Shown here: piece by piece, positions 35,873 to 45,729 of the stretch
How the letters are laid out: each line of letters begins with the position of its first letter
Numbering within the stretch: position 1 is the stretch's first letter
Origin: Macrotis lagotis
Taxonomy: Eukaryota; Chordata; Mammalia; Peramelemorphia; Peramelidae
Length of the DNA: 64,000 bases
Reading direction: 5' to 3'
Assembly (NCBI RefSeq): GCF_037893015.1
Contig: NC_133665.1
Location: forward strand, 105,181,937-105,245,936
The notes under the pieces: model-generated
Seen by the model: only the letters and a program-made list of their open reading frames with translations
The model's database searches: none
What the model was told of the DNA's origin: nothing
Translations under genes and position numbers: made by a program

Positions 35873-36380
35873 CCAAAATACTCATAGCAAGACTTCTGTG
35901 GAAACAAAAAATTGAAAACAAAAATAGACATCCATTGATTAGAGAATGGCTAAACAAATTGTAGTACATGAATATACATGAATGGAACATTACTGTACCA
36001 CAAAAATCAGGAATATTATAAATTTAGAGTAGCATGGGAAGATAAATATGAACTGATACTGAAGGAAATATCAGGAAAAGTGTACCCAGTGCCACCAATG
36101 ATGTAAACAGAAAGAATAATAACAACATAAATCAGACTGAACACAACCGAGCCTAGGCCCAGGTGAGAAATAAGCAAATGAAGCTTCTTTTCTTTACAGA
36201 AATGGAGGATCTTGAGTCTCTAACCATTGCATATACTGTCGGACTTGACTGCCATGTGGTTTGCTTTTGCTCTGCTTTTTTTTTCTTCTTGGTTTCAAAG
36301 GATAACTCCCTGGGAAAGAGAGATATGTTAGGAAATAATGATGACATAAAGACAAAAAATATAAAAAAGTGATACTTCTC
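35873..36380 (+). mobile_element. L1 3' fragment, sense
   Basis: GACATCCATTGATTAGAGAA, TGGCTAAACAAATTGTAGTA, TATGAACTGATACTGAAGGA and the following 3' UTR-like sequence align with the end of L1 ORF2 and its UTR. 5'-truncated and broken. Confidence 0.65.
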
Positions 36381-37679
36381 TAAAAGCAGTGAAGTATGAT
36401 GGGAAGTGGATGAGCCCTTTTCTTACCCTTGTCCCATCCTTCTGGCAATAATTGGAGTTTGATGAGAACTTTATATTCATATAATTAGTCTAGAACACAG
36501 TATATAGTAGATGGTGGAAGCTTTCCTCTGGATCTTTTAATATTTTAAGTTGGGTTGTTCCTTGCTATCCCTAGTTCATTTCTTTTTCTGGTCAATATGT
36601 CCTTGATGATATCCTCTCTGACATTTCTTACATAGAAGTCATCATTAATATATCCCATAACACATGACTCCAATCCCTCTCCGAGGACTGGGTTCTCGAG
36701 GACCAGGTCCAATAGTGGGGTGACTGATCCCTGGTCACTAGCCCTGGTTACTGTCCCTCCACTCAGACTTCTCTAGGAAAATCTATAAACTAAAAGTTAG
36801 GTACAACTCATGGCTAGGTTTCTCCAAAATTAGTAACAGCATCCCTAACTCCCACATCAACATTCAATGCACAATGTGGGCATGGGTATGGAACTGTTTT
36901 ATTTTTGCCCCCAGCAAATGTATAACATCCAAAATGACTTACAGAATCCTTTGAATAATTCCAGAAAGAAAAAAATACTCAAAGGTGATGAAGACACTTC
37001 CCTGGAGAAAATGTTGCTCAGCAAACATTCCTCATTCCCCTTCTACCAACATTATCTGGGCAACTCACAGCAGTAACACAGAGTGTTGGCAAGGTCCAGG
37101 TCTCCTGCATGGACCACATTGATGTGCCTTTTCTTTCTCCAGAGAACATGATGTTTAGGAAATCTTCTTCCAGGAGGCTTGTTGCCCAAACAATTAAATT
37201 CAGGAATGTTTGAACCTTTGGATATACTAGAGCTTGCAAAATAAATTCATTTTCAAAAAGTCTAGTCTCTGCTCTGTGCCCTGAAAAGGAAATTAAAAGA
37301 CAGAAGAAGACAGTCAAGAACTGGAGGTCTAGGAGCATTTCATTCAGGTTCACCATATGCTGCTCTAGCCATCCTTTTCTACTTGCATTTCCTAAAAGTC
37401 CAGAGTAGAGACAGCATGAGAAAAGAGGCTCACTTTCATGGAAACTGGGGGAAAATACCAATGAACGTGTCCCACCCTCCACCACCCCCTTTACGAGGAA
37501 TCTTGGAGGCAACTTGGGAATCAAAAGAGAGGACCGCATTGTGTCCTCTCCACAAGGTGCTAGGGCATGTCTTATTCCACTGCAAGGTGCAGCGGCTCTT
37601 TAGACAAAAATATCTTTCCTATAAGATCAAATGGATCATGCAAGCCCTCATCAGCCCCTTTTACAAAAGAAATCTACAT
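36381..37679. other. Intergenic DNA, unassigned
   Basis: No repeat recognised. A minus-strand open frame of 173 codons (37539-37018) has no known motif. The sequence is more G/C-rich than its flanks. It could be an old retroelement or unique sequence. Confidence 0.35.
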
Positions 37680-37834
37680 GGGGTGGGCTAGGTGGCACAG
37701 TGGATAGAGCACCGGCTCGGGAGTCAGGAGTACCTGAGTTCAAATCCAGCCTCAGACACTTAATAATTACCTAGTTGTGTGACCTTGGGCAAGTCACTTA
37801 ACCCCATTGCCTTGCAAAAAAAAAAAAAAAAAGA
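37680..37834 (+). repeat. Marsupial tRNA-type SINE
   Basis: GGCTAGGTGGCACAGTGGAT head, intact core and A tail. Flanked by near-identical AAAGAAATCTACAT (left) and AAAGAAATCGACAT (right). Confidence 0.9.
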
Positions 37835-38305
37835 AAAGAAATCGACATCAGCCAGCTTAGTTCCACCACATAGCTTTTCATTGATTTGGGAAGAAAGAGA
37901 TGGAACCAAGATGGCAGCATGAGAACAGGCACAGGAGAGAGCTGAATTTGAAGATATAATATATTGTAAAGATGAAATCAATAGGCAAAAAGGGAATGTA
38001 CTGAGAGAGGGAAAGGAGAGGTAGAATGGGCTAAAATATTTTACAGAAAAGAATTAAGAAAAAGTTTTTGCAATGGAGTAGAAAGGGGGGAAGGTGAGGG
38101 GGAATGAGTGAGCTTCATTATCATCAGAAATGACTCAGAAAGGAAACAACATACACACTTATTAGGGTATAGAAATCTTTTATCCTAGAGGAAAAAAGGA
38201 AAGGGATGGGAGAAAGGGGACAGGAGGAGGGGAGGAGGAGGGGAGGTGGTAGAGGAGGGGGTAGAAAATGGGAGAGGGTAGTCAGCACATTTTCTTTTTT
38301 CTTTT

Positions 38306-38442
38306 TTGCAAGGTGGTGGGATTGGGTGGCTTGTCCAGGACCATGGGGCAGGGTGGTTGCTGGGTCTCTGGGGTGGGATGTGGGCTTGGGGCTTCTTGGT
38401 CCCAGGGCCAGTGCTCTGTCCACTGTGCCACTCGGCTGCCCC
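38306..38442 (-). repeat. SINE-derived module 1 in the HAL1-type tail
   Basis: Antisense skeleton of the marsupial SINE from TTGCAAGG to GCCACTCGGCTGCCCC, nearly full length without gaps but heavily substituted. A by-eye comparison with the SINE consensus gives about 21 A-to-G changes, 9 C-to-T, 4 T-to-C and 3 G-to-A on the + strand. Confidence 0.7.
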
Positions 38443-39197
38443 ACAGAACACTTTTGAAGAGGGACAGAGTGGGGAGCCAAGATGGCAACAAGAAGGGATC
38501 GAGTCTTAGGAGCTCTCTGATAAAACTCATCAGCTAAGGACTCTAACTAAACTTAAGAGAGACAGAACCCACAAAGGGACCCATTGAGGCAGTTCTCCTA
38601 CTCAAGGTAACCTGGAAAAGAGCAGAAAGGCTCTGCTCCCCGGGGTTGGGGGGTCGACCAGCCAGAGCAAAAGAACTTTAGCCTCCCAGAGGCAGCCCCG
38701 GGGCGCTGGGAGCCGTGGCTCACAGCAGTGGAGGAGTCTCCTGAGTTGCACCCCGGGGAGCACCGGGCACAAAGTGGTGGAACAGCGGGGAACCTCTGCC
38801 AGAGTGAGCACAGGGAGCCCAGCCCTCAGGGCACACAGCTAGCAGCTTGGTCTTTCCCCAGCCCAGACCTGGAAACAGAAGCAGGTGGAGCCGGTAAGCA
38901 GGAGCCCCCAGGGCATGAGCCCATTGAGCTGAGGGAGGGGAGTGAAGAGAGACTGCCCAGCTCTGTCCTCTGCCCCTGGAACAGGACTCTAGGGCTCTGA
39001 CCACATTCAGATCCTGATCCCAGTCTAGGCCCCCCCATAGAAAAACAGGGCCCCCCCCACCTCGACCCCGTGGCAGAGGGGGGTGCTTATGGTCATTCAC
39101 AGACCAGGAGGGAGGACAGAGCCTGACACACTGAGACCCTTGTGGGAGCGTCCCAAAAGCTCAGGAAGCACCCCAAAACCAGGCCCAGGCTGGGAAA

Positions 39198-40342
39198 ATG
39201 AGCAAGCAGAGAAATAAGAGGAAGACTATTGAGAAATATTTTGCAAATGAGCCCAAGAAGGATCAAAATACTCAGTCTGAAGATGAGGAAGCACAAGCTC
39301 CTGCATCTAAAGACTCCAAGAAAAACAGAAATTGGGCTCAGGCTATGACAGAGCTCAAAAAAGACTTTGAAAATCAAATGAGGGAGTTGGAGGAAAAACT
39401 GGGAAAAGAAAGGAGAGAGAGATGAAGGAAAAACATGAAAATGAAGTCAGCAGCTTAGTCAAGGAAATCCAAAAAATTGCTGAAGAAAATAGCATGCTAA
39501 AAACCAGCTTAGGTCAAATGGATAAAACAGTTCAGAAAGTTACTGAGGAGAAGAATGCTTTAAAAAGCAAAATTGGCCAGATGGAAAAAGAGATAAGAAA
39601 ACTCTCTGAGGAGAACAAATCCTTTAGACAAAGAATAGAATTCAGGGAGATTGATGAATTTACCAGAAATCAGGAATTAATACTTCAAAACCAAAAAAAT
39701 GAAAAATTAGAAGAAAATGTGAAATATCTCATTGAAAAAACAACTGCTATGGAAAACAGACTTAGAAAAGATAATTTAAAAATTATTGGAATACCTGAAA
39801 GTCATGATCAGGAAAAGAGCCTTGACATCATTTTCAAAGAATTAATACAGGAAAATTGCCCTGATATTCTAGAAGCAGAGGGCAAAATAGAAATGGAGAG
39901 AATCCACCGATCCCCCTGAGAAAGAGATCCCAAAAAACCAACCCCTAGGAATATCATAGCCAAGTTCCAGAACTCCCAAGTCAAAGAGAAAATATTACAA
40001 GCAGCCAGAAGGACACAGTTCAAATATTGTGGAGCTTCAGTCAGGATCACACAGGACTTAGCAGCAACTACAGTGGAAGCTCGTAGGGCTTGGAATACAA
40101 TATACTGGAAGGCAAAAGAGCTTAGAATGCAGCCAAGAATGAACTACCCAGCAAGGCTGAATGTCCTCTTCCAGGGAAAAAGATGGACTTTCAGTGAACC
40201 AGGGGAATTTCAAATGTTCCTTTTGGAATGGCCAGAGCTGAACAGAAGGTTTGATCTTCAGACACAGGACTCAGGTGAAGCATGGAGATTGGAGGAGAGG
40301 GGGAAATATGAGGGACTTAATGAGGATGAGCTGCATGTATAG
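39198..40342 (+). pseudogene. HAL1 ORF1p, RNA-binding chaperone, two lesions
   Basis: Starts ATGAGCAAGCAGAGAAATAA (MSKQRNKRKTIEKYF). The first frame runs to 39425. The reading then shifts at an ATGA overlap (39422) into a long coiled coil (EIQKIAEENSMLKTS ... QMEKEIRKLSEENKSFRQRI), followed by the L1 ORF1 RRM signature LRKDNLKIIGIPESHD at about 39770. An in-frame TGA at 39917-39919, probably from CGA, interrupts it. The C-terminal domain follows (VEARRAWNTIYWKAKEL, QPRMNYPARLNVLFQGKRWT) to the stop at 40342. In L1 this protein forms trimers that coat element RNA. Two lesions in about 380 codons suggest a fairly young copy. Confidence 0.85.
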
Positions 40343-40785
40343 AAAAATGATACTGATAATATTCATATGAACCTTCTCAGTTAATAGAGCAGGTAGAGGG
40401 AGCTTTTTATAGTTGAAGCACAGGAGAAAGCTGAATTCGAAGATAAAATATGGTGTAAAAATGGAGTCAATAAGAAAAAAAGGGAAATGGAATGGGAGAA
40501 AGAAAAAGGAGAGGGGGAATAGTCCAAGATATTTCACATAATAAGATTTTTTTTTTATTACAATGAGCTATTGCAATGATATGGAAGGGGGGAGGCAAGG
40601 GGGAATGAGGGAACCTTTGCTCTCATCAGAGATGGCTAGGAGAGGAAACAGCAAATATACTCAATGGGGTATAGACATCTGGAGTAAGAAGGAGGGGGTA
40701 GCAGGGGGAAGGGGTGGGGATGTGAATAAAGGAGGAGAGAATGGGGGGAGAGTGGTCAGATATAACACATTTTCTTTTTTACTTC

Positions 40786-40922
40786 TTGCAAGGGGCTGGG
40801 ATTGGAAGGCCTGCCCAGGACCATAGGGCTAGGTGGATGCAGGGCCTAAGGGGTGGTATGGAGGCTCAGGGCCTCTTGGCCCCAGGACCAGGGATCTATC
40901 TTCTGTGCCACTCAGCTACCCT
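40786..40922 (-). repeat. SINE-derived module 2 in the HAL1 tail
   Basis: Antisense SINE skeleton from TTGCAAGGGGCTGGGATTGG to GCCACTCAGCTACCCT. It shares several substitutions with module 1 (GGGATTGG, CCAGGACCAT), so the two descend from one module in the family's tail. Confidence 0.65.
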
Positions 40923-41130
40923 ACAGCAGAGTCAGAGTGAAAGGAGAGAGAAAATATAGTATATGGTAGTGGAGAAATAAGAAAGGAGGGAGTTTCGATC
41001 AGCAATGGCAACACTGGAAAAATATAGAAGTAACTTTTGTGATGGACTTATCATAAAGAGTGTGATCCACCCGTGACAGAGTTGTTGGTGCTGGAACAAA
41101 GACTGAAGCACATTTTTTGTTATTATTATT

Positions 41131-41273
41131 TGGGGGAGGGTGCGGGGCAGATGGGACTGGGTTGCCTACCTGGGGCCACATAGCAGGGTGATCTTTGGGT
41201 GTCTGGGGCCAGATTTGGACCCAGGTGCTCCTGGCTCAAGGGCCAATGCTCTGTCTGCCACCCAGCCACCCCT
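41131..41273 (-). repeat. SINE-derived module 3 in the HAL1 tail
   Basis: GGCCACATAGCAGGGTGATC, CCAGATTTGGACCCAGGTGC, TCCTGGCTCAAGGGCCAATG and GCCACCCAGCCACCCC follow the antisense SINE order. Absent from the outer element, so gained in the inner lineage or lost from the outer one. Confidence 0.6.
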
Positions 41274-41329
41274 ACTATTATTACTATTTTATTTTATTTT
41301 GGGTCTTTTTTTTCCTTCTTTTTGGTTTC

Positions 41330-41464
41330 TGCAGGGCAGTGGGGATCGGGTGGCTTGCATGTCACATGGCTGGGTGATTGGTGGGTTTATGAGGCTGGAT
41401 GTGGACTCGGGTGCTCGTGGCTCCAGGGCTGATACTTCGTCCATTGCGCCACCTGGCCATACCT
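41330..41464 (-). repeat. SINE-derived module 4 in the HAL1 tail
   Basis: TGCAGGGCAGTGGGGATC, GCTGGATGTGGACTCGGGTG, CTCGTGGCTCCAGGGCTGAT and GCGCCACCTGGCCAT keep the antisense SINE order, with A-to-G changes prominent. Adjacent to module 3 but not identical to it. Confidence 0.6.
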
Positions 41465-42019
41465 ACAATTATTACTATTATTTTTTTTAATTTTAATTTT
41501 TTTTTCCTCTCCCCTTTCCTTTTTTCGCCCAAGCAAGTCTATCTATATTCATGGGGGGAGGGGTATTTTGTTTACTTGTAAACAAGAATATTTTATTAAT
41601 GTAAAAAAACATTTGTACAAAATGAGAATAAAAAATAAATTAAAAAAGGATGTGCAAAAAAAGAGGGACAGAGTGAAAGGAGAAAGAGAAAATATAATAA
41701 ATGGTAGTGAGGAGGAATGAATGGAGGGAATGACAATCAGCAACAGCAACTATGGAAAAATATGGAAGTAACTTCTCTGATGGACTTATGATCAAGAATG
41801 GTCATGATCACCCCAGAGACAGAGCTGATGGTATCTGAACCGACTGAAGCACATTTTTCTCCCTCTTTCTTTCACTTTATTTCTCATGAGGTTTTTTATT
41901 TTTGTGGGAGGAGGGGATTATGTTTACTCTTAGAACAGGACTATTTTTAGTAATGTGTAAATAAATAAAAATGTAAGTTAAAAAAAGAAAAAAGAAAATT
42001 TGGGAAGAAAGAGGAAGGA

Positions 42020-42240
42020 GATTAAACATTTATATGGCATAACCCTGTGCTAAACATTTTATAAATATTATCTCCTTTGATGCTCACAAGTCTGAAAAAC
42101 AGGTGATAATACTATCCTCATTTTACAGTTGAGGAAACTGAAGTAAGCAAGAGATTAAGTGACTTGCCAAGGGTCATACAGCTAGATAAATGTCTGAGGT
42201 TGGATTTAAATTCAGATCTTCCTGACTCATTCTTCTGAGA
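42020..42240 (-). repeat. MIR-like SINE, antisense
   Basis: ATTTTATAAATATTATCTCC, CCTCATTTTACAGTTGAGGA, AACTGAAG and GACTTGCCAAGGGTCATACA are in antisense MIR order. Confidence 0.6.
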
Positions 42241-43525
42241 TCATGATGTTTAATGATTTCTGGCCATCTAGAACAACAAGGGACCCTAAAGATCATCCTC
42301 TCCAGCTCCAGGAGCAGAGCCAGGATAAGAAGCCAGGTCTGTTGACTCAAAGCTCAGGGATTTTTCTTTTATTCTTTTATTATTATTTGTTTTTCTTTCT
42401 TTTATTTATTTAGAGGTTCCTACTAGCCTCCTCTGTTGCCCCAAGTGCAAGCCAGATTGATGCTTCCCAGGTCTCTTGGCTCCAAACTCAAGGCTTTTTC
42501 TTTCAGCAAGAGTCTTAGGCTGATTAGACTCTTGCTAAGTCTAATTTAACACCTGAGTTTTTCTCTCTGTACCCTCTGTACCCCATTTTAGGAAGCAGGA
42601 ACCTCTCAAGAGTGCTCATCAAAGTCCTATTCTAATGAAAGTTTGGTTTTTTAATAAATTGCAGTTTCAAAATCCCCCATTTATTCCCCAAACCAACTCA
42701 CTTCTATTTTGATTTTCAAACTTAAATTATACTTCAGTGTTTCCACAGAAACAAGTCTCTGATTGTCTGGCATACCAAAAATTATGTGTGGGGGTGTGGA
42801 ACGATCAAAATGACATAAAACCATTTATAGCATTTAAAGGATATTAATGAGGTTGACAATTTACATTTCAGGAACTTAACAAAATTCTAATATCCCAGGT
42901 TCCTTAAAAAATAGATTTTGAAACACATTGTTCCAATCCCACATTGTCTGAGGCTATTTTTTTAGGTTTAAAAAGTTAGCATCACAGAATTAACCCGGAG
43001 AGGAACCAGAAGGACTGGGGTTGGGAGAGGAAAGATAGGTACTCTGGGGAATACAGTATCGACTCCCTGCCCTGTGCCTCTGTGTCTAGGTATGCATTTT
43101 GGACTGGGTTCAGTTCTGGGGAAGTTTGATCCATAATCAGTGGGATCAGTCTCTCTGGTTCATTAAACCTGTCACTCTAAAAGCTTTGGGGTTCCTTAAG
43201 GCTCATATCTAGGTCCTCCCCCCAAAAATGGAGGTGTTAAAAAGAGATTCAAAATACAATGTGAATCAGTTTGGGGAAAGGCAGTTTATTCTTATGTTAA
43301 AAAGGAATGTTAGAAAGTACATTCACTAGCAAGCCTCGACAGAAAGAGATTTCATTAATTTACAGATACTATCATAATCCATAGTCAGTTGATCTTAAAC
43401 TTCATAATACATAAAGTAGGAGCGGGTTCTACAATTTACATTCACCTCTGCTTTACACTGTCCAAACCACTCCCAGGACATGTCTGCTGGTAAAACACTC
43501 AAATTGTTAAAAGATAATCCTCTGG
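42241..43525. other. Intergenic DNA, no recognised feature
   Basis: A/T-rich sequence with a T-rich stretch at 42365-42415. No exon, RNA gene or named repeat seen. Confidence 0.35.
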
Positions 43526-43676
43526 GGGGCAGCTAGGTGGCACAGGGGATAGAGCACTGGCCCTGGAGTCAGGAGGACCTGAGTTCAAATCCAGCCTCAG
43601 ACACTTAATTACCTAGCTGTATGCCTTGGGCCAGTCACTTAATCCTGTTACCTTAAATAAATTTTAAAAAAATTGA
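43526..43676 (+). repeat. Marsupial tRNA-type SINE
   Basis: GGGGCAGCTAGGTGGCACAG head to A-rich tail. Flanked by AAAAGATAATCCTCTGG and AAAAGATAATCTTCTGG, differing by one base. Confidence 0.9.
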
Positions 43677-43809
43677 AAAAAGATAATCTTCTGGTTGGGG
43701 TGCATCTGTCACCTCTCAGTAAAGGAAGCATGAAAGAAGACGACGCAGAGAGGGTAATTCACAGCTGGGAACTAGTTGCTTCCATTTTGTACATCTTCTG
43801 GGTCATCAG

Positions 43810-44005
43810 GTCTTAATAGCTATCATTTAGAAATACAAAGTACTTCATGTACATTATTTCATTTGATCCTTCTATCAAACACCACCCTCCACCAAGGATG
43901 AGAGGTAAAGTCACTTGTCTAAAGCAACATGCCCAGTAAGTGTCTGAAGCAGGATTTGAACTCAGGTCTTCTTGACTCAAAGTCTAGCACTCTACCATGG
44001 AGCTT
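43810..44005 (-). repeat. MIR-like SINE, antisense
   Basis: AATACAAAGTACTTCATGTA, CATTATTTCATTTGATCCTT, GGATTTGAACTCAGGTCTTC and TTGACTCAAAGTCTAGCACT are in antisense order. Confidence 0.6.
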
Positions 44006-44224
44006 CCCTGTCTAGTTTGAGAGTTAATAAGGGTCTCTGACATCTCACAATGCAATCCGTTCAGCAAGAATTCATACAAGGCTAGTAAGCACTCCCACCT
44101 TCAACACTTCCACCTGTTTGCCTGGAATGAAGGAATAGTGACTGAGGATACTTTACTGGGAGACTGGCCCAGCCACACTTAAAAGACCCTCACTCGATTC
44201 TTCCATTCCCACAAATAATCCTCA

Positions 44225-45323
44225 ACACTCATTGTCTCATTACCTTTCCTCTTATCTTTGAATCCTTGCCATCTGGCTTCCAATCTTATCACTCATTCTG
44301 TTCTTTCCGAAGTTACCAATAACCTAACTGCCAAAAACAATGGCCTTTTTCTTGACTTTTATACAAAATTTAACACTATTGACCATTCTCTCCTCTTGAT
44401 TCTCCTTTCTGGGTTTTTGTGATATTTCTTTCAACCTTTACTTGTTTTCCTTTGCTCATTCACCATATCACATCCCCTAATTATGTGAACCCTAACACTG
44501 TCCTTGATCTTCTGTTCTCTTAACTTGGTGACCACTTTACTTCCCATTTGTCTAATTATCATCTCTGTTCAGATGACTTCAGAGCTATAATTCCAAGCCT
44601 AGTCTCTCTCCAGTACTATCATCCTGCATCACCAAATGCTTATTGGTTACTTCAAAATAGATGTATCTGTGTATTGAAGCATCAAGTTGAATAGGGTGAA
44701 GAATTCACTAGACTATGAGCCCAGAGTTATGAGGGACATAAAACAAAGTTTATTTATGAAAATAAATAATCATCAAAGGAGAGAGTTCTCTATTGGAACT
44801 CTCCTTGAGGAGGAATTGGGGAGTAACTATATAATGCAAGATTCTTCATAAGACTAGTTCTTGGGGTGGCTAGGTGGCACAGTGTATAGAGCACCAGCCC
44901 TGGAGTCAGGAGTACCTGAGTTCAAATCTAGCCTCAGATGCTTAATATTTACCTAGCTCTGTGGCCTTGGGCAAGCCACTTAACCCCAAATTGCCTAGTA
45001 AAAACCTAAAAATAAAAAAAAAAGACTAGTTCTTTATGTCTAAGGGCCTCAGATGGGAAATAGGGCACAAAGATGATTAAACTCATCTTTATAGCCTAAT
45101 ATTTTCTCTCATGTTAGCATCTCATCATTAACCCTTACATAAAACAAACACTCTTCCAAATTTCCTTTTTCTTTTATCCTTCCATTCTCCCAAGTTCACA
45201 TCCTTGGGATCGTCCATGACTCTTATCACCATGCCCATAATAAGTTGCCAAAACTCACTACCTCCTGGACATTCTCTCATCTGTCCCTCCATTTGCATTG
45301 CCAATGTCTTAAAATTTAAGTCA
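44225..45323 (+). mobile_element. L2 LINE, RT-region fragment, interrupted
   Basis: The translation keeps the L2/CR1 reverse-transcriptase outline: an 'LLTILSS.FSFLGFCDIS'-type block (consensus DTVDHSLLLDTLFSLGFRD), then a 'SNYHLCSDD' block (consensus NYHLYADD). It resumes at about 45110 with CATCCTTGGGATCGTCCATG, ACTCTTATCACC. The middle (44680-45105) is foreign and contains a SINE. Heavily mutated and ancient. Confidence 0.65.
44864..45020 (+). repeat. Marsupial tRNA-type SINE
   Basis: GGGGTGGCTAGGTGGCACAG head, TGAGTTCAAATCTAGCCTCA, CTGTGGCCTTGGGCAAGCCA and an A-rich tail. Flanked by AAGACTAGTTCTT on both sides. Confidence 0.9.
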
Positions 45324-45339
45324 AAAGAGTAGAACAGAT

Positions 45340-45573
45340 TCTCCTTTCACAGCATGACTAATATGGAAATAAGTGTAACATGATTGTGTGTGTATAACCT
45401 ATATCAGATTACCTGCTATCTTAAATGGGACAAGGAAAGCGTGGGAGGGAGAAAGTTTTACAAAAGATGAATGTTGAAAACTATTTTTACATATACAATT
45501 GGAAAAATAAATTGAAAAAGATTTAATTGGAAAATGTTTAACAAAATAAATACAATTACAACAACCAAAAAAT
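45340..45573 (+). mobile_element. L1 3' UTR insertion, 5'-truncated
   Basis: ATAACCTATATCAGATTACC, GGGAGGGAGAAAGTTTTACA, ATGAATGTTGAAAACTATTT and TACAATTGGAAAAATAAATT are the L1 3' end. Flanked by a perfect 16-bp duplication AAAGAGTAGAACAGAT at 45324-45339 and 45574-45589. Confidence 0.85.
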
Positions 45574-45729
45574 AAAGAGTAGAACAGATGGTAGGAGAGG
45601 CCATGCTTGCCTTTGTCCTGCTGGAAAGGTATTAATAACAAGGATCACCATGCAATAGCAGCAGGGGCCTCCCTGGAAATAAAATGGCAGGATCTGGATA
45701 GTCGATGGAGACCCAGTTGAGGCTCCTGG
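45574..45729 (+). repeat. Local direct repeat A, copy 1
   Basis: AGAGTAGAACAGATGGTAGG ... TGTCCTGCTGGAAAGG ... TGGAGACCCAGTTGAGGCTC is paralogous to 47405-47579. I cannot say whether this is a local duplication or an unnamed interspersed repeat. Confidence 0.6.

Larger units (their letters stand above)
38472..41660 (+). mobile_element. HAL1 (ORF1-only L1) element, nearly complete
   Basis: A 3.2 kb element with a GC-rich 5' UTR (38472-39197), ORF1 (39198-40342), a purine-rich 3' tail with three SINE-derived modules, and an A-rich end. No ORF2 is present. It is flanked by a 15-bp duplication AAGAGGGACAGAGTG at 38457-38471 and 41661-41675, which belongs to the outer element. Half-L1 elements of this layout are known in mammals and depend on L1 enzymes in trans (established). 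Confidence 0.85.
37900..41997 (+). mobile_element. ORF-less HAL1-derived retroposon, split by a HAL1
   Basis: The outer element consists of 37900-38471 and about 41676-41997, roughly 0.9 kb in total. It starts with ATGGAACCAAGATGGCAGCA, the 5' end typical of L1/HAL1 (compare GAGCCAAGATGGCAAC at 38475). It jumps at about 37930 to the purine-rich 3' tail (GAGCTGAATTTGAAGATA), so ORF1 is missing. It ends in an A-rich tail. A perfect 16-bp duplication ATTTGGGAAGAAAGAG lies at 37884-37899 and 41998-42013. It carries one antisense SINE-derived module (38306-38442). Confidence 0.8.

Noticed and set aside
38720-39100. 126-codon minus-strand open frame
   Set aside because: Falls in the GC-rich 5' UTR of the HAL1 element; no similarity or splice context.
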